NCBI GenBank assembly: GCA_003507395.1
Contig: DNVW01000016.1
Location: 115,936 to 160,937 of the forward strand
Direction of reading: 5' to 3'
Length of the DNA: 45,002 nucleotides
Source of the DNA: Clostridiales bacterium
GTDB lineage: Bacteria; Bacillota; Clostridia; TANB77; CAG-508
The notes beneath the pieces are model-generated. The model saw nothing but the letters and a program-made list of their open reading frames with translations. It ran no database searches and was not told the origin of the DNA. A program made the translations under genes and the position numbers. Numbering within the stretch: the first letter of the stretch is position 1; the number at the start of each line of letters is the position of its first letter. Shown piece by piece: positions 33,941-41,944 of the stretch.

Positions 33941-34013
33941 ATAGTAGTACGGGCAATAACCTTTGCGTAGGTCTATTTTGTACAAAAGAAAAAATAAGAA
34001 AAGAGGATTTATT

Positions 34014-34757
34014 ATGCAAGAAGAGAGAACAGCCACCAATGAAATTGGTGAAAACATGGAATACTTCGATATAGAAGACATCAATTTAGAGGATGATTTA
34101 CTTGATGCTGACTTAACTATGCCTGCTGTAATTTGGAATCAAAAGACTCAAACTTTACGATTTCAAAATTGTTCAAGTTTTAACCAGATAAGGGCAATAG
34201 GCATGCAGTATTTATGTAAAGTAGATGAAAAACAGGTATGTAAATACTGTAACAGTGTGAATATTGAAGTGGAAGATGGTGAACAAGTGATTCGGTTTAA
34301 CATAGGTTTAAATAAAATGAATTACAAAAAACCAAAAGAGTCGGCTAGGCTATTTGCTTTAGCATATTGGCAGGCTACACGTGAATATACATACAGGAGG
34401 CTGATAAGAGAGGAAAGAGAGAAGGATATTCAAAACTTCTGGAAAAGACTAAGGGATCAAAAGCCCAGAATCATAGATACTGCAGAATGGTATGAATGGT
34501 TTTGTGATGTAGGAGAACGAACAGCATTCTTCACAGATTTTATGGGATGTTGCATAAGCATATGTCCAGACAAGAGAGATGTTGATGCCATACTTAGAAA
34601 TATGAAGTTTGTGCAGAAAGCATTTAGGGAAAATATTGTGCAGGCATTAGAAACAGTAAAAGCTTTAAAAAAGCATTACAAAGGCTTTGAATTCCTTAAC
34701 TCCATGTATCCATATTTGGAGCAAAGGATAAAATTACCGTATGCGGTAATTGTGTAA
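34014..34757 (+). CDS. Unknown soluble protein with atypical composition
   Basis: A 247-residue protein I do not recognise. The N-terminal 45 residues are acidic (ENMEYFDIEDINLEDDLLDAD). The central part has paired cysteines in QYLCKVDEKQVCKYCNS (about residues 64-80) that might bind metal, and the rest is basic and helical with many aromatic residues (AEWYEWFCDVGERTAFFTDFMGCCISICPD). No signal peptide or membrane helix. An in-frame ATG-like extension to 33963 lacks a ribosome site; ATG 34014 follows AAGAGGA. The codons use visibly more G and C than neighbouring genes, which may mean recent acquisition. The last codons contain an inverted repeat AATTACCG / CGGTAATT. Own promoter and terminator. 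Confidence 0.7.
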   Translation: MQEERTATNEIGENMEYFDIEDINLEDDLLDADLTMPAVIWNQKTQTLRFQNCSSFNQIRAIGMQYLCKVDEKQVCKYCNSVNIEVEDGEQVIRFNIGLNKMNYKKPKESARLFALAYWQATREYTYRRLIREEREKDIQNFWKRLRDQKPRIIDTAEWYEWFCDVGERTAFFTDFMGCCISICPDKRDVDAILRNMKFVQKAFRENIVQALETVKALKKHYKGFEFLNSMYPYLEQRIKLPYAVIV

Positions 34758-34762
34758 TGACC

Positions 34763-34793
34763 AAAGATGCTGGAATTTTTCTGGCATCTTTTA
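34763..34793 (+). terminator. Rho-independent terminator
   Basis: Stem AAAGATGC / GCATCTTT, 13-nt loop, T-rich 3' side, 5 bp after the stop of the preceding gene. Confidence 0.7.
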
Positions 34794-34833
34794 TATTACT
34801 GGTTTTATAGTAAAACAACTTGAGCCCAAACTA

Positions 34834-34862
34834 TTGATTAAATTGCTAAAAAATGATAAAAT
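34834..34862 (+). promoter_or_regulatory. Putative promoter of the aldose epimerase gene
   Basis: TTGATT (34834-34839), 17 bp, TAAAAT (34857-34862) with a TGA extension. Confidence 0.5.
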
Positions 34863-34903
34863 TATAAAGAAATTAATATATAATTAATTTTGGAGGTGGA
34901 AAA

Positions 34904-35773
34904 ATGCAGGCACAAATGTTAACCTCGAAATTTGGTGGAGAATTAATAAGTTTTAAGCTAAATGGAGAAGAAAAAATACATCAAGGAAAAGATTGTGTGG
35001 ATGAAAACGGAAAAATATACTGGCAAAGACATTCACCAATATTATTTCCAGTAGTAGGAAAGCTAAAGAAAAATCAAACTATAATAGGCGGAAGAACTTA
35101 TGAAATGCCACAGCATGGGTTTGCAAGAGATTTAGAATTCGAACCACTAACTAAATTAGATAATTTTCACTCATATATGTTAAAAAGTAATAAATACACA
35201 CTTTCAAGATATCCATATGACTTTGAGTTATATGCAACATATAGAATAGATGGAAATAAATTGACAACAATATATAAAGTAATAAATACAGGGATAACCA
35301 ATATGCCATTTGGAATAGGAGGGCATCCTGCATTTAAAATTGATTTAGAACAACTGAAAAAAGGTAATTATTATATAGAATTTGAAGAAGATGAAGAAAA
35401 ATTACACTTTTTGTATTTAGTGGATGGACTAATAGGTACAGAGTACGCAAAAGATATTTTAACAGATAAAAGAAAAATATTAATAGATGAAAATTCTTTT
35501 AAGAATGATGCAATAATAATGAAGGGAATTACATCTAAAAGGGTAAGTCTAAAAAATAAAGAACAAAATAAAACTATATTAACAATGGACTTTACAGATT
35601 TCCCATATTTAGCAATATGGTCAAAGCCAAATGCACCATTTATATGTATAGAACCATGGTATTCAACAGCAGATAATGTAAAAAGTTCAGGAGTATTTAC
35701 ACAAAAGCAAGACTTAATTTCGCTAAAACCAAAACAAACCTTTGAATGTAAATATACAGTTGAATTTTTTTAA
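34904..35773 (+). CDS. Aldose 1-epimerase-like protein (LacX-type mutarotase)
   Basis: Interconverts alpha and beta anomers of a hexose or phosphohexose. The 289 residues form a galactose-mutarotase-like beta-sandwich: an early SPILFPVVGKLK segment (about residues 45-56), YEMPQHGFARD (about 66-76) with the first active-site His, FGIGGHPAFKID (about 137-148) with the second, and the acidic strand CIEPWYSTAD (about 248-257) with the candidate base Glu. These match the LacX/YeaD-like group. The sugar is not determined. ATG 34904 follows TGGAGGTGG. A small membrane protein gene begins 16 bp downstream. Confidence 0.9.
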   Translation: MQAQMLTSKFGGELISFKLNGEEKIHQGKDCVDENGKIYWQRHSPILFPVVGKLKKNQTIIGGRTYEMPQHGFARDLEFEPLTKLDNFHSYMLKSNKYTLSRYPYDFELYATYRIDGNKLTTIYKVINTGITNMPFGIGGHPAFKIDLEQLKKGNYYIEFEEDEEKLHFLYLVDGLIGTEYAKDILTDKRKILIDENSFKNDAIIMKGITSKRVSLKNKEQNKTILTMDFTDFPYLAIWSKPNAPFICIEPWYSTADNVKSSGVFTQKQDLISLKPKQTFECKYTVEFF

Positions 35774-35789
35774 CGAAAGGAAGAAAAAA

Positions 35790-35978
35790 ATGGGGAAAAT
35801 AATATTAAAAATAATAGGACTAACACTAGTATCAGTAGGAGTAATTCTAATATATGATGCAAGAAAAATAACTAAAAAAACCTTCAGCTTCGGAGACCAA
35901 AATGAAGCTACATTAGGTTTAAAAATAGTAGGATTTTTATTATCAATATCAGGAGCAGTAACAACATTGCTCAATTAG
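35790..35978 (+). CDS. Small two-helix membrane protein, unknown
   Basis: A 62-residue protein with two hydrophobic segments (about residues 4-22 and 43-60) joined by a polar loop (DARKITKKTFSFGDQNEAT). An upstream in-frame ATG (35742) would overlap the epimerase gene; ATG 35790, preceded by GAAAGGAAG, is preferred. The stop TAG (35976-35978) is part of repeat B2, so the last residue or two (LLN) may not be original. Co-transcribed with the epimerase gene. I cannot assign a function. Confidence 0.6.
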   Translation: MGKIILKIIGLTLVSVGVILIYDARKITKKTFSFGDQNEATLGLKIVGFLLSISGAVTTLLN

Positions 35979-36023
35979 GGACAGTCCCTAATTGTCCCAT
36001 TTGCTCAATTTGGGACACCCTTT
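35969..36023 (+). repeat. Type B repeat, copy B2
   Basis: GCTCAATTAGGGAC-A-GTCCCTAATTGTCCC, then a second half unit GCTCAATTTGGGACACCC. It overlaps the end of the 62-residue gene and precedes the valS promoter by 11 bp. Confidence 0.92.
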
Positions 36024-36034
36024 GAAAAAAACAG

Positions 36035-36063
36035 TTGAAATTAAATTATAATTGTGTTAATAT
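36035..36063 (+). promoter_or_regulatory. Putative sigma-A promoter for valS
   Basis: TTGAAA (36035-36040), 17 bp, TAATAT (36058-36063), just upstream of the T-box leader. Confidence 0.55.
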
Positions 36064-36084
36064 ATAATAAAAATTACAAGAAAA

Positions 36085-36317
36085 AACATTGAAAAAGAAG
36101 AGTAGGTTTTACTGCTAAACAGAGAATAAGAATGAATGCGCTGAGAATTCTTATATAGAAAAGGAAATTGAAGGTAGCTTTGGAGTTAATATATTGAAAT
36201 TAAGTAGGTATATTCGTTTAGGCAACGTTAAAGGCTAATTAAGATGCAAGCTTGTTTTGCAAATTAAGGTGGTACCGTGAGATAGAGCCTCACCCTTATT
36301 TATGGGTGAGGCTTTTT
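36085..36317 (+). promoter_or_regulatory. T-box riboswitch of valS
   Basis: The diagnostic T-box AAGGTGGTACCGTG (36266-36279) is followed by a terminator GCCTCACCC / GGGTGAGGC and T5 (36287-36317). Upstream, about 170 nt form stem I, including GAATTCTTAT near 36148 and an AGTAGG loop-E-like element near 36101. Uncharged tRNA should stabilise the antiterminator and allow valS expression. Being before valS, the specifier should be a valine codon, but I could not fix which GTN it is by eye. Confidence 0.92.
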
Positions 36318-36341
36318 GTTATAAAGAAAGGAGAAAAGAAT

Positions 36342-38984
36342 ATGAAGGAGCATAAATTAAATGATAAATTTAATCCAAAAGATTTTGAAGAAAAAATTTA
36401 TAAAAATTGGGAGGAAAAGGAATATTTTAAGCCAAGTGAAGATAGAACAAAAGAACCATATACAATAGTAATGCCACCACCCAATATTACAGGGAAATTA
36501 CATATGGGACATGCATTAGATGAAACTCTTCAAGATGTTTTAATAAGATATAAAAGGATGAAGGGATATAACTGTTTATGGATTCCAGGAACAGATCATG
36601 CTGCTATAGCAACTGAACTAAAAATAGTAGAAAAGTTAAGACAAGAAGGGATTGATAAAAAGGACTTAACAAGAGAAGAATTTTTGGATAAAGCCTGGGC
36701 TTGGAAAAAAGAATATGGTGGAACAATTTTAAACCAATTAAAGAAGTTGGGATGTTCATGTGATTGGTCTCGTGAAAGATTTACAATGGATGAAGGTTTA
36801 TCAAAAGCAGTTAATTATGTTTTTATAAAGTTGTATGAAAAAGGATTAATATATAAAGGAAAAAGAATGATAAACTGGTGTCCTTTTTGTAATACATCAA
36901 TTTCAGATGCAGAAGTAGAATATGAAGAAGAAACAACTCATTTGTGGTATATTAGATATAAAGTAAAAGATGAAAATAAATATATAATTGTTGCTACAAC
37001 AAGACCAGAAACAATGTTAGGGGATACAGGAGTTGCAGTTCACCCAGAGGATGAAAGATATAAGGAATTAATAGGAAAAACAGTAATACTTCCTATAATG
37101 AATAAAGAAATTCCAATAATTGCAGATGAATTTGTAGAGAAAGAATTTGGAACAGGTGCAGTAAAACTTACACCAGCACATGATTTAAATGATTATGAAG
37201 CAGGTAAAAAACATAATCTAGAGATAATAGAGGTATTTGATAAAAATTGGAAGATGGGAAATCTAATACCAGAATATGAAGGTATGGATATATATGAGGC
37301 GAGAAAAGAGATAGTAAAAAAATTAGAAGAAATTGGTGCATTGGTTAAAATAGATGATTATATACATAATGTAGGTAAATGCTACAGATGCCATCACACA
37401 ATAGAACCAAAGATTTCAGAGCAATGGTTTGTAAAAATGGAGCCAATAGCTAAACCAGCAATAGAAGCAGTAAAAGAAGGAAAAACAAGATTTATACCAG
37501 AAAGATTTGATAAAACATATTATAATTGGATGGAGAATATACAAGATTGGTGTATATCACGTCAACTTTGGTGGGGGCATAGAATACCAGCATATTACTG
37601 TACAAAATGCAACAATATTGAGGTAGCAGAAAATACTCCACAAAAGTGCGAAAGATGTGGTAATACAGATTTTGAACAAGATGAAGATACATTAGATACA
37701 TGGTTTAGTTCAGCGCTTTGGCCTTTTTCAACATTGGGGTGGCCAGAACAAACAGAAGATTTAAAATATTTTTACCCAACTTCAACATTAGTCACAGGAT
37801 ATGACATTATATTTTTCTGGGTTGCAAGAATGATATTTTCAGCAATAGAGCATACAGGACAGGTACCATTTAAAGATGTATTTATACATGGAATTGTTAG
37901 AGATAGTTTGGGCAGAAAAATGTCTAAAAGTTTAGGAAATGGAATAGATCCACTAGAAATAATAGAAAAATATGGTACAGATGCATTAAGGTTTTCATTA
38001 GTTTTAGGAATATCACCAGGAAATGATATAAGATATATGCCGGAAAAACTAGAATCGGCAGCAAATTTTGCAAATAAATTGTGGAATGCTTCTAAATTTG
38101 TATTAGGAAATTTAGAAGAAATAGATTATAATGCAGTACCAAAAGATTTGTGCTATGAGGATAAATGGATTTTATCTAAATTAAATGAATTAATAAAAGA
38201 GGCGACCATCAATTTAGATAATTATGACCTAGGTGTATGGGTTCAAAAAACATATGACTTTATATGGGGAGAATTTTGCGACTGGTATATAGAAATTGTA
38301 AAACCTCGATTATATAATAAAGAATGCAAAACAAGAAAAGCAGCTCAGTATACATTAAATAAAGTTTTGGGAGATAGCTTAAAGTTATTGCATCCAATTA
38401 TGCCATTTGTAACGGAGGAAATATATACAAAATTATATAATTATGATGAAAGCATAATGATTTCAAAATGGCCAGAATATAAAGAAGAATTTAACTTTGA
38501 GCAAGAAGAGGAACAAATAGAAAAAATAAAACAAATAATAGTAGGAATAAGAAATGTAAGAACTAATATGAATGTACATCCAGCGAAAAAATCTACGTTA
38601 ATATTTGTAACAAAAGATTATAAAAATATTATTAGTTCCTCACAAGAATTTATAAAAAAACTAGGATTTGCAGATAAAATAGTAGTACAAGAAAACAAAG
38701 AAAATATACCACAAAATGCCATTTCTGTATTAAATGATGGATTAGAAGCTTATCTTCCATTTGAAGAATTAGTAAATTTAGAAGAAGAACAGAAAAGATT
38801 ACAAAATGAGCAACAAAAATTAGAAGCAGAAGTGGAAAGAGCAACAAAAATGTTATCTAACCCAGGATTTATAAATAAAGCGCCAGAAAATAAAATAGAA
38901 GAAGAAAAAGAAAAATTAGTTAAATATGAAGAAATGCTAAGAAATGTCGAAGAAAGGTTGACAAAACTTACTAAATTATGTTAA
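36342..38984 (+). CDS. valS: Valyl-tRNA synthetase
   Basis: Charges tRNA-Val and edits misacylated threonine. The 880 residues show the class I HIGH motif in PPNITGKLHMGHAL (about residues 44-57), an editing (CP1) domain with TTRPETMLGDTGVAVHP, zinc-type Cys clusters (CYRCHHT; CTKC...CERC), KMSKSLGNGIDP (about 525-536) and a C-terminal coiled coil from about 815 to the end that clamps the tRNA. The frame is open into the T-box, but ATG 36342 follows AAAGGAG and gives the family N-terminus. Controlled by the T-box at 36085-36317. The closest relative in reading is ValS rather than IleS because of the coiled-coil tail and leader. Confidence 0.97.
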   Translation: MKEHKLNDKFNPKDFEEKIYKNWEEKEYFKPSEDRTKEPYTIVMPPPNITGKLHMGHALDETLQDVLIRYKRMKGYNCLWIPGTDHAAIATELKIVEKLRQEGIDKKDLTREEFLDKAWAWKKEYGGTILNQLKKLGCSCDWSRERFTMDEGLSKAVNYVFIKLYEKGLIYKGKRMINWCPFCNTSISDAEVEYEEETTHLWYIRYKVKDENKYIIVATTRPETMLGDTGVAVHPEDERYKELIGKTVILPIMNKEIPIIADEFVEKEFGTGAVKLTPAHDLNDYEAGKKHNLEIIEVFDKNWKMGNLIPEYEGMDIYEARKEIVKKLEEIGALVKIDDYIHNVGKCYRCHHTIEPKISEQWFVKMEPIAKPAIEAVKEGKTRFIPERFDKTYYNWMENIQDWCISRQLWWGHRIPAYYCTKCNNIEVAENTPQKCERCGNTDFEQDEDTLDTWFSSALWPFSTLGWPEQTEDLKYFYPTSTLVTGYDIIFFWVARMIFSAIEHTGQVPFKDVFIHGIVRDSLGRKMSKSLGNGIDPLEIIEKYGTDALRFSLVLGISPGNDIRYMPEKLESAANFANKLWNASKFVLGNLEEIDYNAVPKDLCYEDKWILSKLNELIKEATINLDNYDLGVWVQKTYDFIWGEFCDWYIEIVKPRLYNKECKTRKAAQYTLNKVLGDSLKLLHPIMPFVTEEIYTKLYNYDESIMISKWPEYKEEFNFEQEEEQIEKIKQIIVGIRNVRTNMNVHPAKKSTLIFVTKDYKNIISSSQEFIKKLGFADKIVVQENKENIPQNAISVLNDGLEAYLPFEELVNLEEEQKRLQNEQQKLEAEVERATKMLSNPGFINKAPENKIEEEKEKLVKYEEMLRNVEERLTKLTKLC

Positions 38985-39114
38985 TTGCGCTATACTATAT
39001 ATAGGATTCTTAATTGAATTCAAATAAAGTAGAAAAGCGACCATAGGTATAAGGTCACATGCAACGGAAAGAAACAATAAGGAGAATAATACTCGTACTC
39101 GTACGAAGCGTATA

Positions 39115-39138
39115 GGGGAAATGTATTCCCCTTTTTTT
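39115..39138 (+). terminator. Rho-independent terminator upstream of spoIIA
   Basis: GGGGAA / TTCCCC with a short loop and T7. Ends valS or an unannotated small RNA. Confidence 0.8.
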
Positions 39139-39210
39139 ATTGCATATAAAAAGCTTACATAAGCATTACACAGAAAAAAAGCTGTGAACAAAGTTTATTG
39201 TTGTTCTAAA

Positions 39211-39286
39211 ATGTCGAATACTTCCCAAAAATCGTCAAAACTTCTAAAGTTTCGCTCTAGGAAAAAAATGGAAATGAATGTATAAT
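39211..39286 (+). promoter_or_regulatory. Control region of the spoIIA operon
   Basis: A TGTCGAA core (in ATGTCGAATA, 39211-39220) fits a Spo0A box; a second weaker match ATCGTCAAAA lies at 39231. Further on, AGGAAAAA (39259-39266) and GAAT (39276-39279) resemble sigma-H elements but the spacing is too short; TATAAT (39281-39286) has no good -35. spoIIA in Bacillus is sigma-H and Spo0A dependent, so control by these factors is likely, with the exact promoter open. Confidence 0.45.
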
Positions 39287-39318
39287 AATAATAAATTAAA
39301 AAGTAAGGGGGAATAAAT

Positions 39319-39642
39319 TTGGAATTTGAATATATAAAAGAGGACAAGCTGTTGATAGTAAAGATAATAGCAGAAATAGACCATCATACTACCGAAAAAT
39401 TAAGGAGGAAAATAGATAATGAAATTACCAGATATATGCCTAGAAAAGTTATATTTAATTTTGATAAAGTTTCTTTTATGGATAGTGCAGGAATAGGAAT
39501 GATAATAGGAAGGTACAAAATTATAAAAATGCTAGGAGGAGAATTAGAAATAAAAAATGTAAGTAGAAGTATAAGAAAAGTTTTTGAAATGAGTGGGATT
39601 ACAAAAATAATAAAATTAGAAGAGGGAGAGGTATATGCATAG
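39319..39642 (+). CDS. spoIIAA: Anti-sigma-F factor antagonist SpoIIAA
   Basis: STAS-domain protein that, when unphosphorylated, frees sigma-F by binding SpoIIAB in the forespore. In 107 residues the phosphorylatable serine is in FMDSAGIGM (Ser56; Ser58 in Bacillus), with ELEIKNVSRSIRKVFEMSGI after it. TTG 39319 follows AAGGGGG with a 7-nt gap and is the only fitting start. The gene overlaps spoIIAB by 8 bp, so their translation is coupled. First gene of the spoIIAA-spoIIAB-sigF operon. Confidence 0.96.
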   Translation: MEFEYIKEDKLLIVKIIAEIDHHTTEKLRRKIDNEITRYMPRKVIFNFDKVSFMDSAGIGMIIGRYKIIKMLGGELEIKNVSRSIRKVFEMSGITKIIKLEEGEVYA

Positions 39643-40117
39643 TTTATATGATAATGAAATGAAATTAGAATTTTTAAGTAAATCGAACAATGAGGCTTTT
39701 GCACGTATAACAGTTGCAGCTTTCGCATCACAACTTGATCCAACTATAGAAGAGTTAGCAGATATAAAAACTGCTGTTTCAGAAGCAGTAACAAATTGCA
39801 TAATACATGGATATGAAGACAAGGAGGGAATTATTAAAATTGTTGCAAGGCTTTTCGCGAATACTATAGAAATAGAAATAGCAGATACAGGCAAAGGAAT
39901 AGAAAATATAGAAATTGCAAGAAAGCCATTATATACTACAAAAGCAAATTTAGAAAGGTCAGGTATGGGATTCACTATTATGGAGAGCTTTATGGATGAG
40001 GTACATATTGAATCAGTATTAGGAATTGGTACAAAAGTAGTCATGAAAAAAATAATAAAAAAGGATGAAGAGGCAGAACAAGAAGGAGTGGAAATTACGA
40101 ATATGGGAGGAAGATAA
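39635..40117 (+). CDS. spoIIAB: Anti-sigma-F factor SpoIIAB (serine kinase)
   Basis: Holds sigma-F inactive and phosphorylates SpoIIAA. The 160-residue GHKL-type ATPase shows the N box EAVTNCIIHGYE (about residues 51-62), the G1 box IADTGKGIENIE (about 82-93) and the G2 box SGMGFTIMESFMD (about 109-121). The start MHSLYDNEMKLEFLSKS is a little longer than the common one; ATG 39635 fits the GAGAGG site inside spoIIAA. About 20 extra acidic residues form the C-terminal tail. sigF follows 8 bp later. Confidence 0.96.
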   Translation: MHSLYDNEMKLEFLSKSNNEAFARITVAAFASQLDPTIEELADIKTAVSEAVTNCIIHGYEDKEGIIKIVARLFANTIEIEIADTGKGIENIEIARKPLYTTKANLERSGMGFTIMESFMDEVHIESVLGIGTKVVMKKIIKKDEEAEQEGVEITNMGGR

Positions 40118-40125
40118 AAACATTT

Positions 40126-40857
40126 ATGTACGAAAAATATGATAACAACATACAAGACATTATAGCTGCTCAAAATGGTGACGAAAAAGCAATGGAAGAT
40201 TTAATTAGCAATAATAAAGGACTTATATGGAGTATTATAAATAGGTTTAAAGATAGAGGATATGAAGTAGAGGATTTATACCAAATAGCAGTAATTGGAT
40301 TTATAAAGTGTATAAAAAAGTTTGATCCAAGTTTTGAGGTTAGATTATCTACATATGCGGTTCCATATATATTAGGAGAAATAAAAAGATTTATAAGAGA
40401 TGATGGACCAGTAAAGGTTAGTAGAAGTATAAAAGAATTAGCATATAAAGTAATAGAGGTTCAAAAACAGTATATACAAAAAAATGGAAAGGACATAAAA
40501 ATAGAAGAAATCGCTAAAATACTGAAAACTTCAAAAGAGGAGATAACTTTAGCAATGGAGACCTTTAATCCTGTAGAATCAATTCACAGTGCAGCATATT
40601 GCAAAGATGGAGATGAAATTAGTATTTTAGATAAATTAAGTACAAACATAGATGAAGAAGGTCAGATAATAAATAAATTGGCTATAAAGCAATTAATCGA
40701 GGGATTAGGAAAACGAGAAAAACAAATAATTTTATTGAGATATTATAAAAACAAGACACAATCAGAAGTAGCAAAAGTATTAGGAATAACACAAGTGCAA
40801 GTATCAAGATTAGAAAAACAAATACTCGAAACAATGAAAAGAAAAATATGTAAGTAG
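40126..40857 (+). CDS. sigF: Sporulation sigma factor sigma-F
   Basis: First forespore-specific sigma factor. The 243 residues have region 2 (DLYQIAVIGFIKCIKKFDPSFEVRLSTYAVPYILGEI, about 50-86), a region 3 with DDGPVKVSRSIKELAYKV and region 4 with the helix-turn-helix KTQSEVAKVLGITQVQVSRLEKQIL (about 211-235). ATG 40126 is 15 nt from GGGAGG, a longer gap than usual; no better in-frame start exists. Third gene of the spoIIA operon. spoIID follows 10 bp downstream, so these genes may be one transcript. Confidence 0.96.
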   Translation: MYEKYDNNIQDIIAAQNGDEKAMEDLISNNKGLIWSIINRFKDRGYEVEDLYQIAVIGFIKCIKKFDPSFEVRLSTYAVPYILGEIKRFIRDDGPVKVSRSIKELAYKVIEVQKQYIQKNGKDIKIEEIAKILKTSKEEITLAMETFNPVESIHSAAYCKDGDEISILDKLSTNIDEEGQIINKLAIKQLIEGLGKREKQIILLRYYKNKTQSEVAKVLGITQVQVSRLEKQILETMKRKICK

Positions 40858-40867
40858 GAGTGGAGTT

Positions 40868-41877
40868 ATGAGAAAGATATTAGCATATATGTTATTCTTA
40901 ATTTTTATTTGTATGGTAATTCCTATTATTTTTACAAATAGAAAAATAGAAACAACTAATGGAAATATTGTAGAGGATGAAGGAAAAAAATAGATAAAAG
41001 TGAAGAAAATAATGAATATAATTATACAAAATATAGCAAAATAAAGCTATTACATGAGAAAACAAACTCAATAGAAGAGATTGAAATAGATGAATATTTA
41101 TATGGGGTAGTATCAAGTGAAATGCCAGCAAGTTTTGAGATAGAAGCCTTAAAAGCACAGACTGTAGCAGCAAGAACATATACAATATACAAAATTAACA
41201 ATAATGATAATAAGCATGGAGAAGCTGACATATGTGATAACTCTACTTGTTGTCAGGCATGGATATCAAAAGAAGATAGATTACAAAAATGGGACGAAAA
41301 AAATAGAAATGAATATTGGAATAAAATTAAGGAAGCTGTAAATTCAACTAAAGGTAAAATTATAACATATGATGGAAATCCAATAAATGCATTTTTTCAT
41401 GCTAATAGTGGAGGTGCAACAGAGTCACCAGTAAACGTATGGGGAGGAAACAATTATCCATATTTGCAAACAGTAGCTACAGCAGGCGAAGATGCATATA
41501 GTCAATATAGTTCAGAAATTACCATAACAAAGGAAGAACTTAAAAATAAAATAAAAGAAAAACATAGTGATTTTTTTATTGATTTTAGCAAAGAGGATTG
41601 TATAAAAATAACAGAATATACAGAAGGAAATAGAGTAAAAAATCTAAAAATAGGAAATTTAAATTTGTCAGGTGTAGAAGTAAGAAATATATTTGGATTA
41701 AAGTCTGCAAATTTTAAGATAGTAATTAATGAAAATGATATCAAATTTGAAGTAATAGGATATGGACATGGAGTAGGAATGAGTCAGACAGGAGCAGATA
41801 GCTTGGCAAAGGAAGGAAAAAATTACGAAGAAATAATAAAACATTATTATTCAGGTGTTGAAATACAAAACATATAA
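40868..41877 (+). CDS. spoIID: Stage II sporulation protein D, frameshifted near the 5' end
   Basis: Peptidoglycan lytic transglycosylase needed for engulfment, acting at the septal wall with SpoIIM/SpoIIP. ATG 40868 (after TAGGAGTGG) opens an N-terminal membrane anchor (residues about 4-24) but stops at TAG 40991-40993, after A7 (40984-40990). The next frame continues KIDKSEENNEYNYTKYSK, then the SpoIID domain with SSEMPASFEIEALKAQ (catalytic Glu), the Cys pair in CDNSTCCQAW, HANSGG, and YGHGVGMSQTGA to TAA 41875-41877. One extra A gives about 336 residues, as in Bacillus (343). Without it the domain could be translated only from internal ATG 41122, which lacks the catalytic region's start and the anchor. 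Confidence 0.9.
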
Positions 41878-41886
41878 CATTTTTTT

Positions 41887-41915
41887 GTATATTTTTCTCA
41901 ATAATGTAAATAATT
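41887..41915 (+). promoter_or_regulatory. Candidate sigma-F promoter for the M23 gene
   Basis: GTATA (41887-41891), 14 bp, GTAAATAATT (41906-41915). It matches the sigma-F form GYWTA / GGNRANAHTN with one mismatch and a short spacer. The location before a SpoIIQ-like gene and behind sigF supports it. Confidence 0.35.
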
Positions 41916-41944
41916 ATAAAAACAATAATTAAGGAGGAAGAAAA

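Larger units (their letters stand above)
38985..39318 (+). other. Structured intergenic region between valS and spoIIAA
   Basis: No protein gene fits. It contains a GAATTC-centred inverted segment near 39016, GACC / GGTC (39039-39056), the tandem ACTCGTACTCGTACGAAG near 39090, a strong terminator GGGGAA / TTCCCC with T7 (39115-39138), and CACAG / CTGTG (about 39169-39186). The terminator lies about 130 nt from the valS stop, so this part may be a long 3' UTR or a small RNA. The last 110 bp hold the spoIIA control elements. Confidence 0.45.

Noticed and set aside
36085..36260. A definite valine specifier codon in stem I of the T-box
   Set aside because: Several GTN triplets occur and stem I could not be folded reliably by eye, so none is claimed.
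36252..36341. N-terminal extension of ValS
   Set aside because: The sequence is the T-box antiterminator and terminator; ATG 36342 has the proper ribosome site.
38976..39191. 71-codon minus-strand frame between valS and spoIIAA
   Set aside because: No family resemblance or good ribosome site; it covers the terminator and intergenic hairpins.
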